Origin: Peptoniphilus_E sp964345555
Lineage (GTDB): Bacteria; Bacillota; Clostridia; Tissierellales; Peptoniphilaceae
Direction: 5' to 3'
Assembly: GCA_964345555.1 (NCBI GenBank)
Contig: CAYFRD010000040.1
Span: forward strand, 1 to 12,050
Length of the DNA stretch: 12,050 bases
Shown: in pieces, positions 1 to 7,554 of the stretch
How positions within the stretch are numbered: position 1 is the first letter of the stretch
Layout: every line of letters begins with the position of its first letter
Position numbers and translations under genes: made by a program
Notes under the pieces: generated by a model
The model's database searches: none
What the model was told of the DNA's origin: nothing
The model's input: the letters and a program-made list of their open reading frames with translations, nothing else

Positions 1-182
1 ATCCATCAAAAATCCTTAAGAGGATGGATGGAACACAAACTATTTCACACTACCGAAATGAATAACAATAACGCCATCCTACGAGAAATTATAAAATTTC
101 AATAAAATTCTTTTCTTCTATATTTTCAGGCAAACAAAAATCTCTCCTAAGTTAAAGAGCGAACTTTTTAAGTAATTATAGT
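1..182. other. Unassigned stretch downstream of holA
   Basis: No gene is recognised here. rpsT, which often follows holA in Firmicutes, does not start within these bases. On the plus strand one frame is open from base 1 to a TAA at 112-114; its 37 codons match nothing I know and could be the tail of an outside gene or chance. On the minus strand the bases next to the left edge read AAGGA, six bases, then ATG GAT (ATG at 4-6), so another gene might begin at the very edge; this is weak. A 7-bp inverted repeat (1-7 with 23-29) could form a small hairpin. I see no convincing terminator for holA. Confidence 0.3.
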
Positions 183-1184
183 TTATTTCGATGTGATTTT
201 GACTATCAGCGTTTCAATTAACAGCTTGTCGCTAACTCCTGTAGTTTTTATCAAATTGTCCACTTCCGTAAGGTCTTTATGTATATCATAAAGATCTTTT
301 AATTTAAAATTTTTGCTGTAATCTGCAATTTTATTGAATTCATAGGGACTTATTCCCATTTCTTTTTGTATTTCTGATCTGTTATATCCCACTTCACTTA
401 AATTTTTATACATCATCATGAATCTCATTTGCCTAATTATCATGTACAATATTCTCTGTAACGGTTCATTTAAATTATAAAGGTTGTTGAATTCAATCAA
501 AGACCTTTCAGTTTGTCTTAATGAAAGCACATTTAAAAACTTGAAAATATTGGAGTCCGTGTTTTCTGAAAGAGATTTGTCGATCATATCTCTTGTCACC
601 ACATTGCTCTCTGCAAGAGAAAACAATTTGTCCATCTCATTTTTCAGATCATAGAGAGATATGCTGATGTCTTTCGAGTTGTAATTGGATTTATTTATGA
701 AGTACATATTGTCTGAATTGCTTATTTTGAAACCTTTGAGCGTAAAATATTCCGCGACAAATCTGTTGGTATCATTTCCCTTTAGCTTTGCAAATTCCAC
801 ATTCCTATTGCTTTCCTTGAAGTATTTAAAAAATTTTCTTTTTTTGTCCAATTCGTTGTTCCTGTCCAAGAATATGAGAATTATGAAATCTGCCAAATTA
901 TCTATAAATTCATAGAAATTCTTTTTCAGACCTGAAGTGAACTCCGCCATATTCTTCACCACTACAACTCTTTTTTCAGCAAAAACCGGCAAAGTTTCGC
1001 AGGAGGAAATAAGAGCATTCTCCGTGAGATTTTCACCGTCTAGAAAACTCAAATTAAAACTTCTAAAATCCTTTTTTGTGTATTTTTTTATAATATATTC
1101 CAAAGTGTTGTCCATAAGCAGAGTTTCGTATCCGTAAAATAGGTATGCTCCCTTAATATCTCCTCTGTAGAGTTCTCTGTACAT
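183..1184 (-). CDS. holA: DNA polymerase III, delta subunit
   Basis: Delta subunit of the clamp loader, which opens the sliding beta clamp and helps load it on primed DNA in the cytoplasm. The N-terminus has the family pattern: a short basic helix, then GAYLFYGYE and a segment leading into a degenerate AAA+ fold. The C-terminal third is the helical collar region with a typical run around LQRILYMIIRQMRFM. From the ATG at 1182-1184 the protein is 333 residues, the usual length for HolA. I prefer this start over an in-frame TTG at 1197-1199 because GGTGA sits eight bases before the ATG and the product then begins MYREL, as in relatives. The start lies inside the end of comEC (about 32 bases of overlap), so the two are very likely co-transcribed and translationally coupled. 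comEC followed by holA is a common Firmicute order. Confidence 0.9.
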   Translation of the reverse strand: MYRELYRGDIKGAYLFYGYETLLMDNTLEYIIKKYTKKDFRSFNLSFLDGENLTENALISSCETLPVFAEKRVVVVKNMAEFTSGLKKNFYEFIDNLADFIILIFLDRNNELDKKRKFFKYFKESNRNVEFAKLKGNDTNRFVAEYFTLKGFKISNSDNMYFINKSNYNSKDISISLYDLKNEMDKLFSLAESNVVTRDMIDKSLSENTDSNIFKFLNVLSLRQTERSLIEFNNLYNLNEPLQRILYMIIRQMRFMMMYKNLSEVGYNRSEIQKEMGISPYEFNKIADYSKNFKLKDLYDIHKDLTEVDNLIKTTGVSDKLLIETLIVKITSK

Positions 1185-3435
1185 CAAAATAATCACCAAA
1201 TTTATATATAAATATCGTCAATAATAAAGCTCCCACAGCTATCCAAGGATTTATTTCAAATCCGTCTTCAAGATAAGAAGTAAATTCAACTTCTCCATCT
1301 GTTATATTCAAAGTAATTTGTCCGTTGTAGTTTGTGCTTTTCCACAAAATATTATTATCTTCCAACCTATTTATGACAGCCTCATCGGGATGATTGTAAT
1401 AATTAGCTATACCTACACTTATAGTTGCATATATCGGAGTTGTCCTCTTTAAAAAATCATCGCTTGTAGAGGTGTTTGAACCGTGGTGAGCTACCTTCAG
1501 AAAGTCCACATCCTCCACTATGTTTTCTTCCACTTCTTTGTAAATATCTCCTGTGAACAGACTTTTAAACCCTCCGTAATTCAAAATGAACACCATGGAT
1601 TTATTATTTGAATCTCTGTATCTGTCTGAATCTGAAATAATTCTTATATGAGTCCTATTATTTATTTCAATTATATCATCTTTTTCCACAAGATATACAT
1701 CCGTTCCTCTTTCCAACAGAGCACGAATGTAGTTATTGTCTTCAAAATAGGATACATATGCCTTTTTTATCTTTACTTCATCAATTATGTCCAAAAGTCC
1801 CTCGGCATGATCTTCGTCAAAATGTGTTAAAAACAGGTGATCTATTTCGTGTATTGAATTGTACTTCAGATAATTTAAAGTGTATATTCTACCGGTTCTG
1901 TAATCCTTGTCATGGTTACCTGCAGTATCCACCATTATATTGTTTTTTCCCGCTTTTATAAAAGTACACTCCGCCTGATCCACATATAAAAAATCCATTT
2001 TAAAATTATCCTGATCGTTGATGTAATTGAATACACTCAAAAATAAAATCAGCATCGATGATACAAGTATGGATTTATTAAAAGAATAGTACTTTATAAA
2101 AACATCTCTCTCTAAGACCAAAAGCAAAAATAAATAATAAATGGCTATTTGAAAAATATTTGTAGTCAGTTCCACATTTATAAAATCCAAACTGTTTATC
2201 GCCTGTATAAGAAAATTTGCTGTATTCAACATCAAGTCCGCCGCAGGAGAAAGGATTGGAGAAAGAAACTTGAAAAACATCATCATGTAAGAAAGCACTA
2301 TCACCAACGTATATATTGGCAAAATTACTATATTTGAAATAATTCCCAACACTGAATAGGAATTAAAATAATAAATGGATAAAGGAATTGTCATTACAGA
2401 TACGGCAAGGGTTACTGCTATTGAACTTCTAAAATAAACCGAACCTAATTTAGCCTTTATTGCACTTGCAAATAAAATTATTCCCAATACACTTAAATAA
2501 CTGAGTATAAAGGAGGGCGAATAAATCGCATAGGGATTAATAAGCAGAGTTATTATTGCGGATACTGTCAGTCCGTCCTTGGGTTTGTACTTCTTCCTGT
2601 TTAAAAAACTCATAAACAAAAGGATGAACATAAGTAGGGACCTCATCGCTCCAACGGGGAAATAAATCAAGTATATGTAAATTAGAGTCAGTACAATGGC
2701 GATAATTCTTCGCTTAATTTTAGACACTCTCGCAAATTTAAGCAACATATCGACAACATATAGTATTATGCCTATGTGCAATCCCGACACAGCAAGAACA
2801 TGAGACAATCCCGCTTCCCTGAAACCATTCCTTGTCATCTCCTCCATGTAGTCGGTATTTGCCAGAAGTATTGACATAACAATCCTTTGATTATTCTTTT
2901 GCAAATATGATGTCGCTCTTTCCACATGCTCTCTAAAATTTGCTCTAACTTTATCAAAATAGGATTTACCCATGTATTTCATGCTGTCACAGTATACTAT
3001 GTAGTCAATTCCTCTTGCCTTTAGATAATTTTTGTAATTAAAATCATAGGGGTTCATCTTTTTAGACGGCAATTGCACCTCACCTTTAATTCTCACCTTG
3101 TCCCCTATTTCAGGCTTTTCTTGAGAATATATCAGGTAATTATTTAAATATCCGTCTGAAAATATAAACTTATTTTCATTGCCTATAAAATCTTGAGTTA
3201 TTTTTCCTTCAAGGCTCACATAACTCGACTGAACATTTCTATTCCTGAAATTCACCACAATGATCGAAACAAGGAAAATCACAAGCAATCCTATATATGT
3301 TTTGTTTTTTATATCAGAATTTTTATATAAAATCATCAACGATATTATGACAACAATACAAATAACTGAACTGATTTTTATAACGCTTGCCGCAAAAATT
3401 CCCATGAGCACTGATATTAAAAACACCACTGACAT
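1153..3435 (-). CDS. comEC: ComEC/Rec2-type DNA internalization channel protein
   Basis: Inner-membrane protein that carries single-stranded DNA into the cell during natural transformation. Positions are counted from a GTG at 3441. Hydrophobic segments lie at about 1-65, then an OB-like soluble region (DUF4131) at about 70-165. The multi-helix competence domain at about 185-475 carries the signature GLSHVLAVSGLHIGII (211-226). A C-terminal metallo-beta-lactamase-like domain runs from about 482 to 720, with THFDEDH (539-545), FTGD (629-632) and AHHGSNTS (651-658). The length of 760 residues is normal. I choose the ATG at 3433-3435 because GAGGTG lies just before it; the GTG at 3441 would sit inside that ribosome binding site. 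An extra hydrophobic stretch at about 732-747 follows the MBL domain. The 3' end overlaps holA. No other competence genes are in view, so competence itself is not shown. Confidence 0.92.
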   Translation of the reverse strand: MSVVFLISVLMGIFAASVIKISSVICIVVIISLMILYKNSDIKNKTYIGLLVIFLVSIIVVNFRNRNVQSSYVSLEGKITQDFIGNENKFIFSDGYLNNYLIYSQEKPEIGDKVRIKGEVQLPSKKMNPYDFNYKNYLKARGIDYIVYCDSMKYMGKSYFDKVRANFREHVERATSYLQKNNQRIVMSILLANTDYMEEMTRNGFREAGLSHVLAVSGLHIGIILYVVDMLLKFARVSKIKRRIIAIVLTLIYIYLIYFPVGAMRSLLMFILLFMSFLNRKKYKPKDGLTVSAIITLLINPYAIYSPSFILSYLSVLGIILFASAIKAKLGSVYFRSSIAVTLAVSVMTIPLSIYYFNSYSVLGIISNIVILPIYTLVIVLSYMMMFFKFLSPILSPAADLMLNTANFLIQAINSLDFINVELTTNIFQIAIYYLFLLLVLERDVFIKYYSFNKSILVSSMLILFLSVFNYINDQDNFKMDFLYVDQAECTFIKAGKNNIMVDTAGNHDKDYRTGRIYTLNYLKYNSIHEIDHLFLTHFDEDHAEGLLDIIDEVKIKKAYVSYFEDNNYIRALLERGTDVYLVEKDDIIEINNRTHIRIISDSDRYRDSNNKSMVFILNYGGFKSLFTGDIYKEVEENIVEDVDFLKVAHHGSNTSTSDDFLKRTTPIYATISVGIANYYNHPDEAVINRLEDNNILWKSTNYNGQITLNITDGEVEFTSYLEDGFEINPWIAVGALLLTIFIYKFGDYFDVQRTLQRRY

Positions 3436-3452
3436 AACCACACCTCATAATA

Positions 3453-3458
3453 ATTATA
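3453..3458 (-). promoter_or_regulatory. Possible -10 box for comEC-holA
   Basis: On the minus strand a perfect TATAAT lies about 17 bases before the comEC start. No clear -35 box is found 16-18 bases upstream, and the predicted transcript start would fall almost at the GAGGTG ribosome binding site, giving a very short leader. The preceding gene ends in a terminator at 3503-3532, so a promoter is expected in this interval, but this one is weakly supported. Confidence 0.35.
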
Positions 3459-3502
3459 GTACAGAAATGATATTTATGGGATTTAAACTTTTACTTACAT
3501 AG

Positions 3503-3532
3503 AAAAAGACTTGAAATCTAAAATTCCAAGCC
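3503..3532 (-). terminator. Rho-independent terminator of the metal ATPase gene
   Basis: On the minus strand GGCTTGGAAT (3523-3532) pairs with ATTTCAAGTC (3508-3517) over ten bases, two of them G-U pairs, with a five-base loop, followed by TTTTT (3503-3507). It begins two bases after the TAG stop of the ATPase gene, and separates that gene from comEC. Confidence 0.85.
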
Positions 3533-3533
3533 T

Positions 3534-5831
3534 CTATTGTTTTTTATTGTAATTAAGTGCTCGCATGGCATTTAACACCGCTATTAAAGTAACTCCCACA
3601 TCGGCAAATACCGCCGCCCACATTCCTATCATTCCCAGAGAACCCAGTACCAAAAATACTATCTTTATTCCCAAGGCAAAGGATATGTTTTGAATCACTA
3701 TTTTTCTAGTGTTTTCTGAAATGTCAATACCTTCCACTATTTTTAAAATATCATCTGTTAAAAGAACTATATCAGAAGCCTCAACAGCACTGTCAGATCC
3801 TAAAGCACCCATGGATATGCCTATGTCCGCCCTTGCAAGCACAGGAGCATCGTTTACACCATCTCCAACAAAAGCGATTATACCATCTTTATTTTTCATT
3901 GCTTCTTCCAGTTTTTCAACTTTATCTTGTGGCAAAAGCCTGCCGTAATAGTTTTCAATTCCTACCTCAAGTGCCGCAATCTGAACATTGTCTTCCAAAT
4001 CTCCTGACAGAAGAGTTACTTTAATTCCTCTATTTTTAAGTTCTTGAATACTTTCCTTTGCACTATTCTTTACAATATCTCTTAAAAGCAAAGTTCCCAA
4101 GTATCTTTTATTTACCGCCACATGCACTTCCACTCCTGAAAAGTTTAAATATTCAAATTCAACTCCTCCCATTTCAAGTAAAGCTTTATTTCCCACATAT
4201 ACCTTATTTCCCTCCTGAATGTAGATGATTCCCTTGCCCGGTACTTCTTCCAAGTTTTCAGCTTCACCTTCAAATTCCAAATTTTTTGTGTAGTTAATAA
4301 TCGATTTGGCTATAGGGTGCGTCGAGTTTTTTTCTGCGAGATATGCGTATTTTAACAATTGTTTCTCATCTGTACCCTCATTAGTAATTACATCCACCAC
4401 TTCAAATACTCCCTTTGTAATTGTGCCTGTCTTGTCCATAAAAACATGTCTTACCTTTGCAAGGGATTCCAAAAAATTTCCTCCTTTTACAAAGATAGCT
4501 CTCTTGGATGCGGCACCTATTCCCGCAAATACACTCAACGGGACGGAAAGCACAAAGGCACAGGGGCAGGAAATAACCAAAAAAGTCAAAGCTCTGAACA
4601 CAGCATCCTTTAGAGATAGCAAGCCGAAAATTTGAGAAATGACCACTATGAGTACCGACATAGCAACGACCGACGGAGTGTACACCCTCGCAAATTTCGT
4701 TATTATTCTTTCGCTCTTTGCCTTTCTGGAAGATGCATTTTCAACTAAATTTATGATTTTAGCGACTGTGCCGTCTTCATAAATCTTGCTCACTTTTACT
4801 TGCAACAAAGCATTTTTATTTATGCATCCGGAATTTATATAATCGCCCGGCTGTACATAGATAGGCATGGATTCTCCTGTGATATTGGATGTATCTATAA
4901 ATCCTTCCCCCTTTATAATTTGACCGTCAAGGGGTATCTTTTCGCCCGGTTTCACTACGATTAAATCGCCTATCTCGGCATTTTTAGGGTCTACTTGTTG
5001 AATTTCGCCATCTATTAACAAATTTGTGTATTCCGATTTTAAATTTAAGGCGTTTCTAATTGAATCCCTTGAATTTTCCACCGCCAAATCTTCAAAAAAT
5101 TCACCTACTTCATAAAAAAGCATTACTGCCACAGCTTCAGGTGCTTCGCCAATAAGTAGTGCTCCTATTGAAGCTATGCCCATCAAGAAATTCTCGTCGA
5201 AAATTTCTCCCGCTCTTATATTGTCAAAAGCTGTCTTTAGCACATCCTTTCCCACAATTAAGTAAAGCACAGACAAAACTATAAACTCCATCGTGCTTGA
5301 AAAATCCAAAATCATAGTCGCCACCAAAGTAATAAATACCATTGACAATTTCAGTATTTCACACTTGTTTTCCTCGAAAATATTTCTTTTTATCCTTGTA
5401 TCTTCACCCGTTATCTCAAGTCCCGGTTCAACTCGTTCTACTATTTTCTTTATGTCCTTTAGCAATGCTTCACTATGCAATGTTAAATTATGTTCTACAG
5501 ATAGTTTGCCTCTTGCAAAATTAAAATTTGCATCTGCAACACCCTCTATTTTTTTGATGTTTGAAATTATTTTTGCAGTGCAATCCGCACAAGTGAGATC
5601 CTTTAAATAATATTCATCCACTTCTACAAAAGAAATATCGTGATCATGTCCCACGTGTTTTAAATGTTCTTTTATGTTTTTAAGGAGTCTATCGCTGTTT
5701 ACATCGTCATCTTTTTCTATATTCAGCAAATCAAAATCCTTGATCAGCCTTTTTAGCCCTCTCACTTGCTCCCTGTGTTTTATTAGATCTTCCATACATA
5801 TTGGACAGTTCAGTCCTTTTATCTTTAACAT
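3534..5831 (-). CDS. cadA: P1B-2 heavy-metal efflux ATPase (Zn/Cd/Pb type)
   Basis: Membrane P-type ATPase expected to export Zn(II), Cd(II) or Pb(II). The 765-residue protein starts with a degenerate metal-binding segment holding CPIC (9-12), a His-rich link HVGHDH (59-64), and a clearer HMA domain with CADC (81-84). Then come TGES (318-321) in the actuator domain, the transmembrane metal site CPC (422-424), the phosphorylated DKTGT (466-470), the HP dipeptide (505-506) and GDGVNDAP (656-663). The last two helices carry K723 and DVG (744-746); CPC plus Lys plus DxG is the P1B-2 pattern, which argues against copper. AGAGG lies seven bases before the ATG. It forms its own unit, with a strong promoter and candidate metal-repressor operator upstream and a terminator downstream. 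No ArsR-type regulator lies beside it. The family call is firm; cadA versus zntA naming is a convention, and the exact metal is inferred. Confidence 0.92.
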   Translation of the reverse strand: MLKIKGLNCPICMEDLIKHREQVRGLKRLIKDFDLLNIEKDDDVNSDRLLKNIKEHLKHVGHDHDISFVEVDEYYLKDLTCADCTAKIISNIKKIEGVADANFNFARGKLSVEHNLTLHSEALLKDIKKIVERVEPGLEITGEDTRIKRNIFEENKCEILKLSMVFITLVATMILDFSSTMEFIVLSVLYLIVGKDVLKTAFDNIRAGEIFDENFLMGIASIGALLIGEAPEAVAVMLFYEVGEFFEDLAVENSRDSIRNALNLKSEYTNLLIDGEIQQVDPKNAEIGDLIVVKPGEKIPLDGQIIKGEGFIDTSNITGESMPIYVQPGDYINSGCINKNALLQVKVSKIYEDGTVAKIINLVENASSRKAKSERIITKFARVYTPSVVAMSVLIVVISQIFGLLSLKDAVFRALTFLVISCPCAFVLSVPLSVFAGIGAASKRAIFVKGGNFLESLAKVRHVFMDKTGTITKGVFEVVDVITNEGTDEKQLLKYAYLAEKNSTHPIAKSIINYTKNLEFEGEAENLEEVPGKGIIYIQEGNKVYVGNKALLEMGGVEFEYLNFSGVEVHVAVNKRYLGTLLLRDIVKNSAKESIQELKNRGIKVTLLSGDLEDNVQIAALEVGIENYYGRLLPQDKVEKLEEAMKNKDGIIAFVGDGVNDAPVLARADIGISMGALGSDSAVEASDIVLLTDDILKIVEGIDISENTRKIVIQNISFALGIKIVFLVLGSLGMIGMWAAVFADVGVTLIAVLNAMRALNYNKKQ

Positions 5832-5866
5832 AGTATCGCCTCTATAACATATGATAATTTATTCAT

Positions 5867-5880
5867 TGAATATATTTTCA
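5867..5880. promoter_or_regulatory. Candidate ArsR/SmtB-family operator
   Basis: The minus strand reads TGAAAATATATTCA, an imperfect palindrome of the TGAA-N6-TTCA form. This resembles the core of the 12-2-12 sites bound by SmtB, ZiaR and CzrA-type zinc sensors. It begins four bases after the -10 box and covers the predicted transcription start of the efflux ATPase, where a repressor would block transcription. The match is seen in the sequence; binding by such a repressor is inferred. The region is very AT-rich, so chance is possible. Confidence 0.55.
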
Positions 5881-5883
5881 TAT

Positions 5884-5912
5884 ATTATATATCCGTTGTT
5901 ACCTTCAGTCAA
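5884..5912 (-). promoter_or_regulatory. Sigma-A-type promoter of the metal ATPase gene
   Basis: On the minus strand the -35 box TTGACT (5907-5912) is followed by a 17-base spacer and a perfect -10 box TATAAT (5884-5889). The predicted start near 5877 gives a leader of about 45 bases to the ATG. This is the best promoter in the window. Confidence 0.85.
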
Positions 5913-5946
5913 TATACAAAATATAATTTATTAAAATTTTTTGCAC

Positions 5947-5976
5947 AAAAAATACCGGTATTTCACCGGTATTTTT
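5947..5976 (-). terminator. Terminator of the PAP2-nitroreductase unit
   Basis: AATACCGGT (5951-5959) and ACCGGTATT (5965-5973) form a perfect nine-base stem with a five-base loop. A-runs on the left and T-runs on the right make it look functional on both strands. It lies about eight bases after the nitroreductase stop and before the ATPase promoter, so it insulates the two units. Confidence 0.85.
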
Positions 5977-5983
5977 AAATCAA

Positions 5984-6787
5984 TTAAACTAAGAATTTTC
6001 CTATCTTAATATAATCTCCCTCGTCTTCGAGAATGACTTCCCATTTTCTAAAAACATTTAAATTCTTTACCATCTCTTCAAAGTACATCATAGCTATTCC
6101 CATATCCACCAAGGAATCCTTGTTGTCTTCTTCATCGTCGGTCTTGACCATGTATAAAACCACATCCCTATCTTCAACTACAAATCTCCACGGTTGAGAA
6201 TTTTTGTGAGAAGGTGCATATCTTATTGAAGATAAAATTTCAAGAAGTGCTCTGTCTTCAAGGTATTCAATAGTGACCGGCTCTCCTATTTTATCTCTGA
6301 ATACCACTTCGCTCAAAGGGTATCTGAAGCTGACAGCATTTTCTTCAAAAAGTTTTTTACCTTCTCTATATCCAAAAGCTATCAGATACTTTATTGTAGG
6401 ACCGGATTTGCCGAGCAGAGATTTCATAGTGGCATCATCCACTCTTTTGACTGTGAGCCAACAAGTATCAAGACCCATCTCTACAATAGTTGTATTTAAA
6501 CTCTCAATGGTGTATCCCATTTTAAGCATGGAGCTTCTGTCTTCCTTTTCAACGGCAAGACCTAAATAATGAGGAGCTTCAATGGTGACACCTGCATATC
6601 CCGCTTTACCTTTAAGGGCCTTTGAAATAGTTACACCATTTTCCATTAAGAAAAACTTCATTCCCTCAATTTCCTCTTCAATAGTATCGCAATATCCTTT
6701 TATTCTTTCAAGCTCTCCCTTAGATACAAGAGTCTTTTTAAACTTCCTCACAGATCTTCTCTTTTGCAAAAAATCAATCATCACCAT
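5984..6787 (-). CDS. Nitroreductase-family FMN oxidoreductase (TM1586-like)
   Basis: Likely FMN-dependent NAD(P)H oxidoreductase of the nitroreductase fold, cytoplasmic; the substrate cannot be read from the sequence. The 267-residue protein opens with RRSVR (10-14), the FMN-phosphate-binding arginine motif of the superfamily. A helix GYTIESLNTTIVEMGLDTCW (91-110) resembles the nitroreductase segment that ends in G-hydrophobic-cysteine. A second half-like motif, APSHKNSQPWRF (191-202), matches the NSQPW segment usually found near the N-terminus of single-domain nitroreductases. That layout fits the longer putative TM nitroreductase family (TM1586). The ATG at 6785-6787 has AGGAGGT eight bases upstream and lies across the stop of the PAP2 gene; an alternative ATG is two codons further in. 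It is co-transcribed with the PAP2 gene. No functional link between the two enzymes is evident. Confidence 0.8.
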   Translation of the reverse strand: MVMIDFLQKRRSVRKFKKTLVSKGELERIKGYCDTIEEEIEGMKFFLMENGVTISKALKGKAGYAGVTIEAPHYLGLAVEKEDRSSMLKMGYTIESLNTTIVEMGLDTCWLTVKRVDDATMKSLLGKSGPTIKYLIAFGYREGKKLFEENAVSFRYPLSEVVFRDKIGEPVTIEYLEDRALLEILSSIRYAPSHKNSQPWRFVVEDRDVVLYMVKTDDEEDNKDSLVDMGIAMMYFEEMVKNLNVFRKWEVILEDEGDYIKIGKFLV

Positions 6788-7353
6788 AAAAAACTACCTC
6801 CTAAAGTTAAATTATCTTTTATATATTCTAAAAATGCAGGAAAAATCCTGTAATGAACGATCATTGAACATATTGTTCCTATCACCACACCTGCCACGAC
6901 ATCCGTCGGATAATGAACAGCTAAATAAATCCTCGAAACAGCTATCAGTAAAGCGATGCAAATTACCAACAATGCTATTTTTTGATAATTAAAAGCTACC
7001 ACCGTCGCCACGGAAAAACTCGCCGCCGAATGCCCCGAAGGAAAGGAATAATCACTTAAATCAATTCCATATGTGTTTAAATTTTCAAGAATCCAATAAG
7101 GTCTGTTTCTGGTAAAGGTTCTCTTGAGTATCTGCACTATGGCAGTGGTGACCGCAAGCGCAGCAATTAACTCCAACCCCAAAACCCTAGGTTTCCCTTT
7201 AAAGAACAGCAATAAAAGAACCAATAGAGTCAAGCTTATAGATCCACCTAAATTCGTTATATGAAAAAATAAAAAATCAAATAATTTGTTGCTCATTCTT
7301 TTATTAATTAGACTTATTAAAAAATCGTCGAAAGACTTAAATGGATTCTTCAT
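6781..7353 (-). CDS. PAP2-family membrane phosphatase
   Basis: Integral membrane acid phosphatase of the PAP2 superfamily, most likely acting on a lipid phosphate such as undecaprenyl diphosphate (BcrC-like) or phosphatidic/phosphatidylglycerol phosphate. All three parts of the signature are present: K77-x6-R84-P85, PSGH at 105-108, and SR140-141 with H147 and D151. About five hydrophobic segments are visible (roughly 24-51, 58-76, 110-122, 126-146 and 152-168). The length of 190 residues is typical of small bacterial members. GAGGTG lies just before the ATG at 7351-7353. Its TGA overlaps the start of the nitroreductase gene by seven bases, and the nitroreductase ribosome binding site lies inside this gene, so translation is probably coupled. 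Which lipid it uses cannot be decided here. Confidence 0.88.
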   Translation of the reverse strand: MKNPFKSFDDFLISLINKRMSNKLFDFLFFHITNLGGSISLTLLVLLLLFFKGKPRVLGLELIAALAVTTAIVQILKRTFTRNRPYWILENLNTYGIDLSDYSFPSGHSAASFSVATVVAFNYQKIALLVICIALLIAVSRIYLAVHYPTDVVAGVVIGTICSMIVHYRIFPAFLEYIKDNLTLGGSFLW

Positions 7354-7369
7354 AAATCACCTCATTTTA

Positions 7370-7398
7370 ATTATATATCATCATTTTGATTTATTAAA
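7370..7398 (-). promoter_or_regulatory. Possible promoter of the PAP2-nitroreductase unit
   Basis: On the minus strand TATAAT (7370-7375) lies about 16 bases before the PAP2 ATG. The -35 position at 17 bases reads TTTAAT (7393-7398), a poor match to TTGACA. The location upstream of the first gene of the unit supports it. Confidence 0.4.
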
Positions 7399-7420
7399 GG
7401 AATTAATTCTGCATCATAGC

Positions 7421-7461
7421 CACCCGTAAAACAGGTGATTTGATCACGGGCTATAATCCCG
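7421..7461. repeat. IS200 right-end hairpins
   Basis: CACC-C-GT (7421-7427) pairs with AC-A-GGTG (7431-7437) over six bases with one mismatch. CGGG (7447-7450) pairs with CCCG (7458-7461) around CTATAAT. Paired small hairpins with a GGGCTATA segment are common at the ends of Firmicute IS200-type elements, where TnpA binds single-stranded DNA. The mismatch suggests some decay. Confidence 0.5.
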
Positions 7462-7470
7462 AGTATTACC

Positions 7471-7497
7471 AACCGGCGTCTCAAGGCGCCGGTTTTT
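7471..7497 (+). terminator. Terminator-like hairpin inside the IS200 end
   Basis: AACCGGCG (7471-7478) pairs perfectly with CGCCGGTT (7487-7494), followed on the plus strand by TTTTT (7493-7497, partly in the stem). It could stop transcription entering the element from the plus-strand side, or be part of the transposition end. No plus-strand gene precedes it. Confidence 0.5.
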
Positions 7498-7554
7498 ACT
7501 TTGTTCAAACCTTATTGTTTTTGCCTCTTTAGCCAGCCTTTAAAGGGCTTTGTT

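Noticed and set aside
1182..1199. TTG at 1197-1199 as the holA start
   Set aside because: It has no ribosome binding site at the right distance, while the ATG at 1182-1184 has GGTGA eight bases upstream.
3433..3441. GTG at 3439-3441 as the comEC start
   Set aside because: It falls within the GAGGTG ribosome binding site; the ATG two codons on is better placed.
4306..4635. Plus-strand frame of 109 codons inside the metal ATPase gene
   Set aside because: It lies opposite the CPC and DKTGT region of a well-supported gene and shows no independent features; it is a shadow frame.
6582..6992. Plus-strand frame of 136 codons across the nitroreductase/PAP2 junction
   Set aside because: It is antisense to two genes with full motifs, and its protein resembles nothing known.
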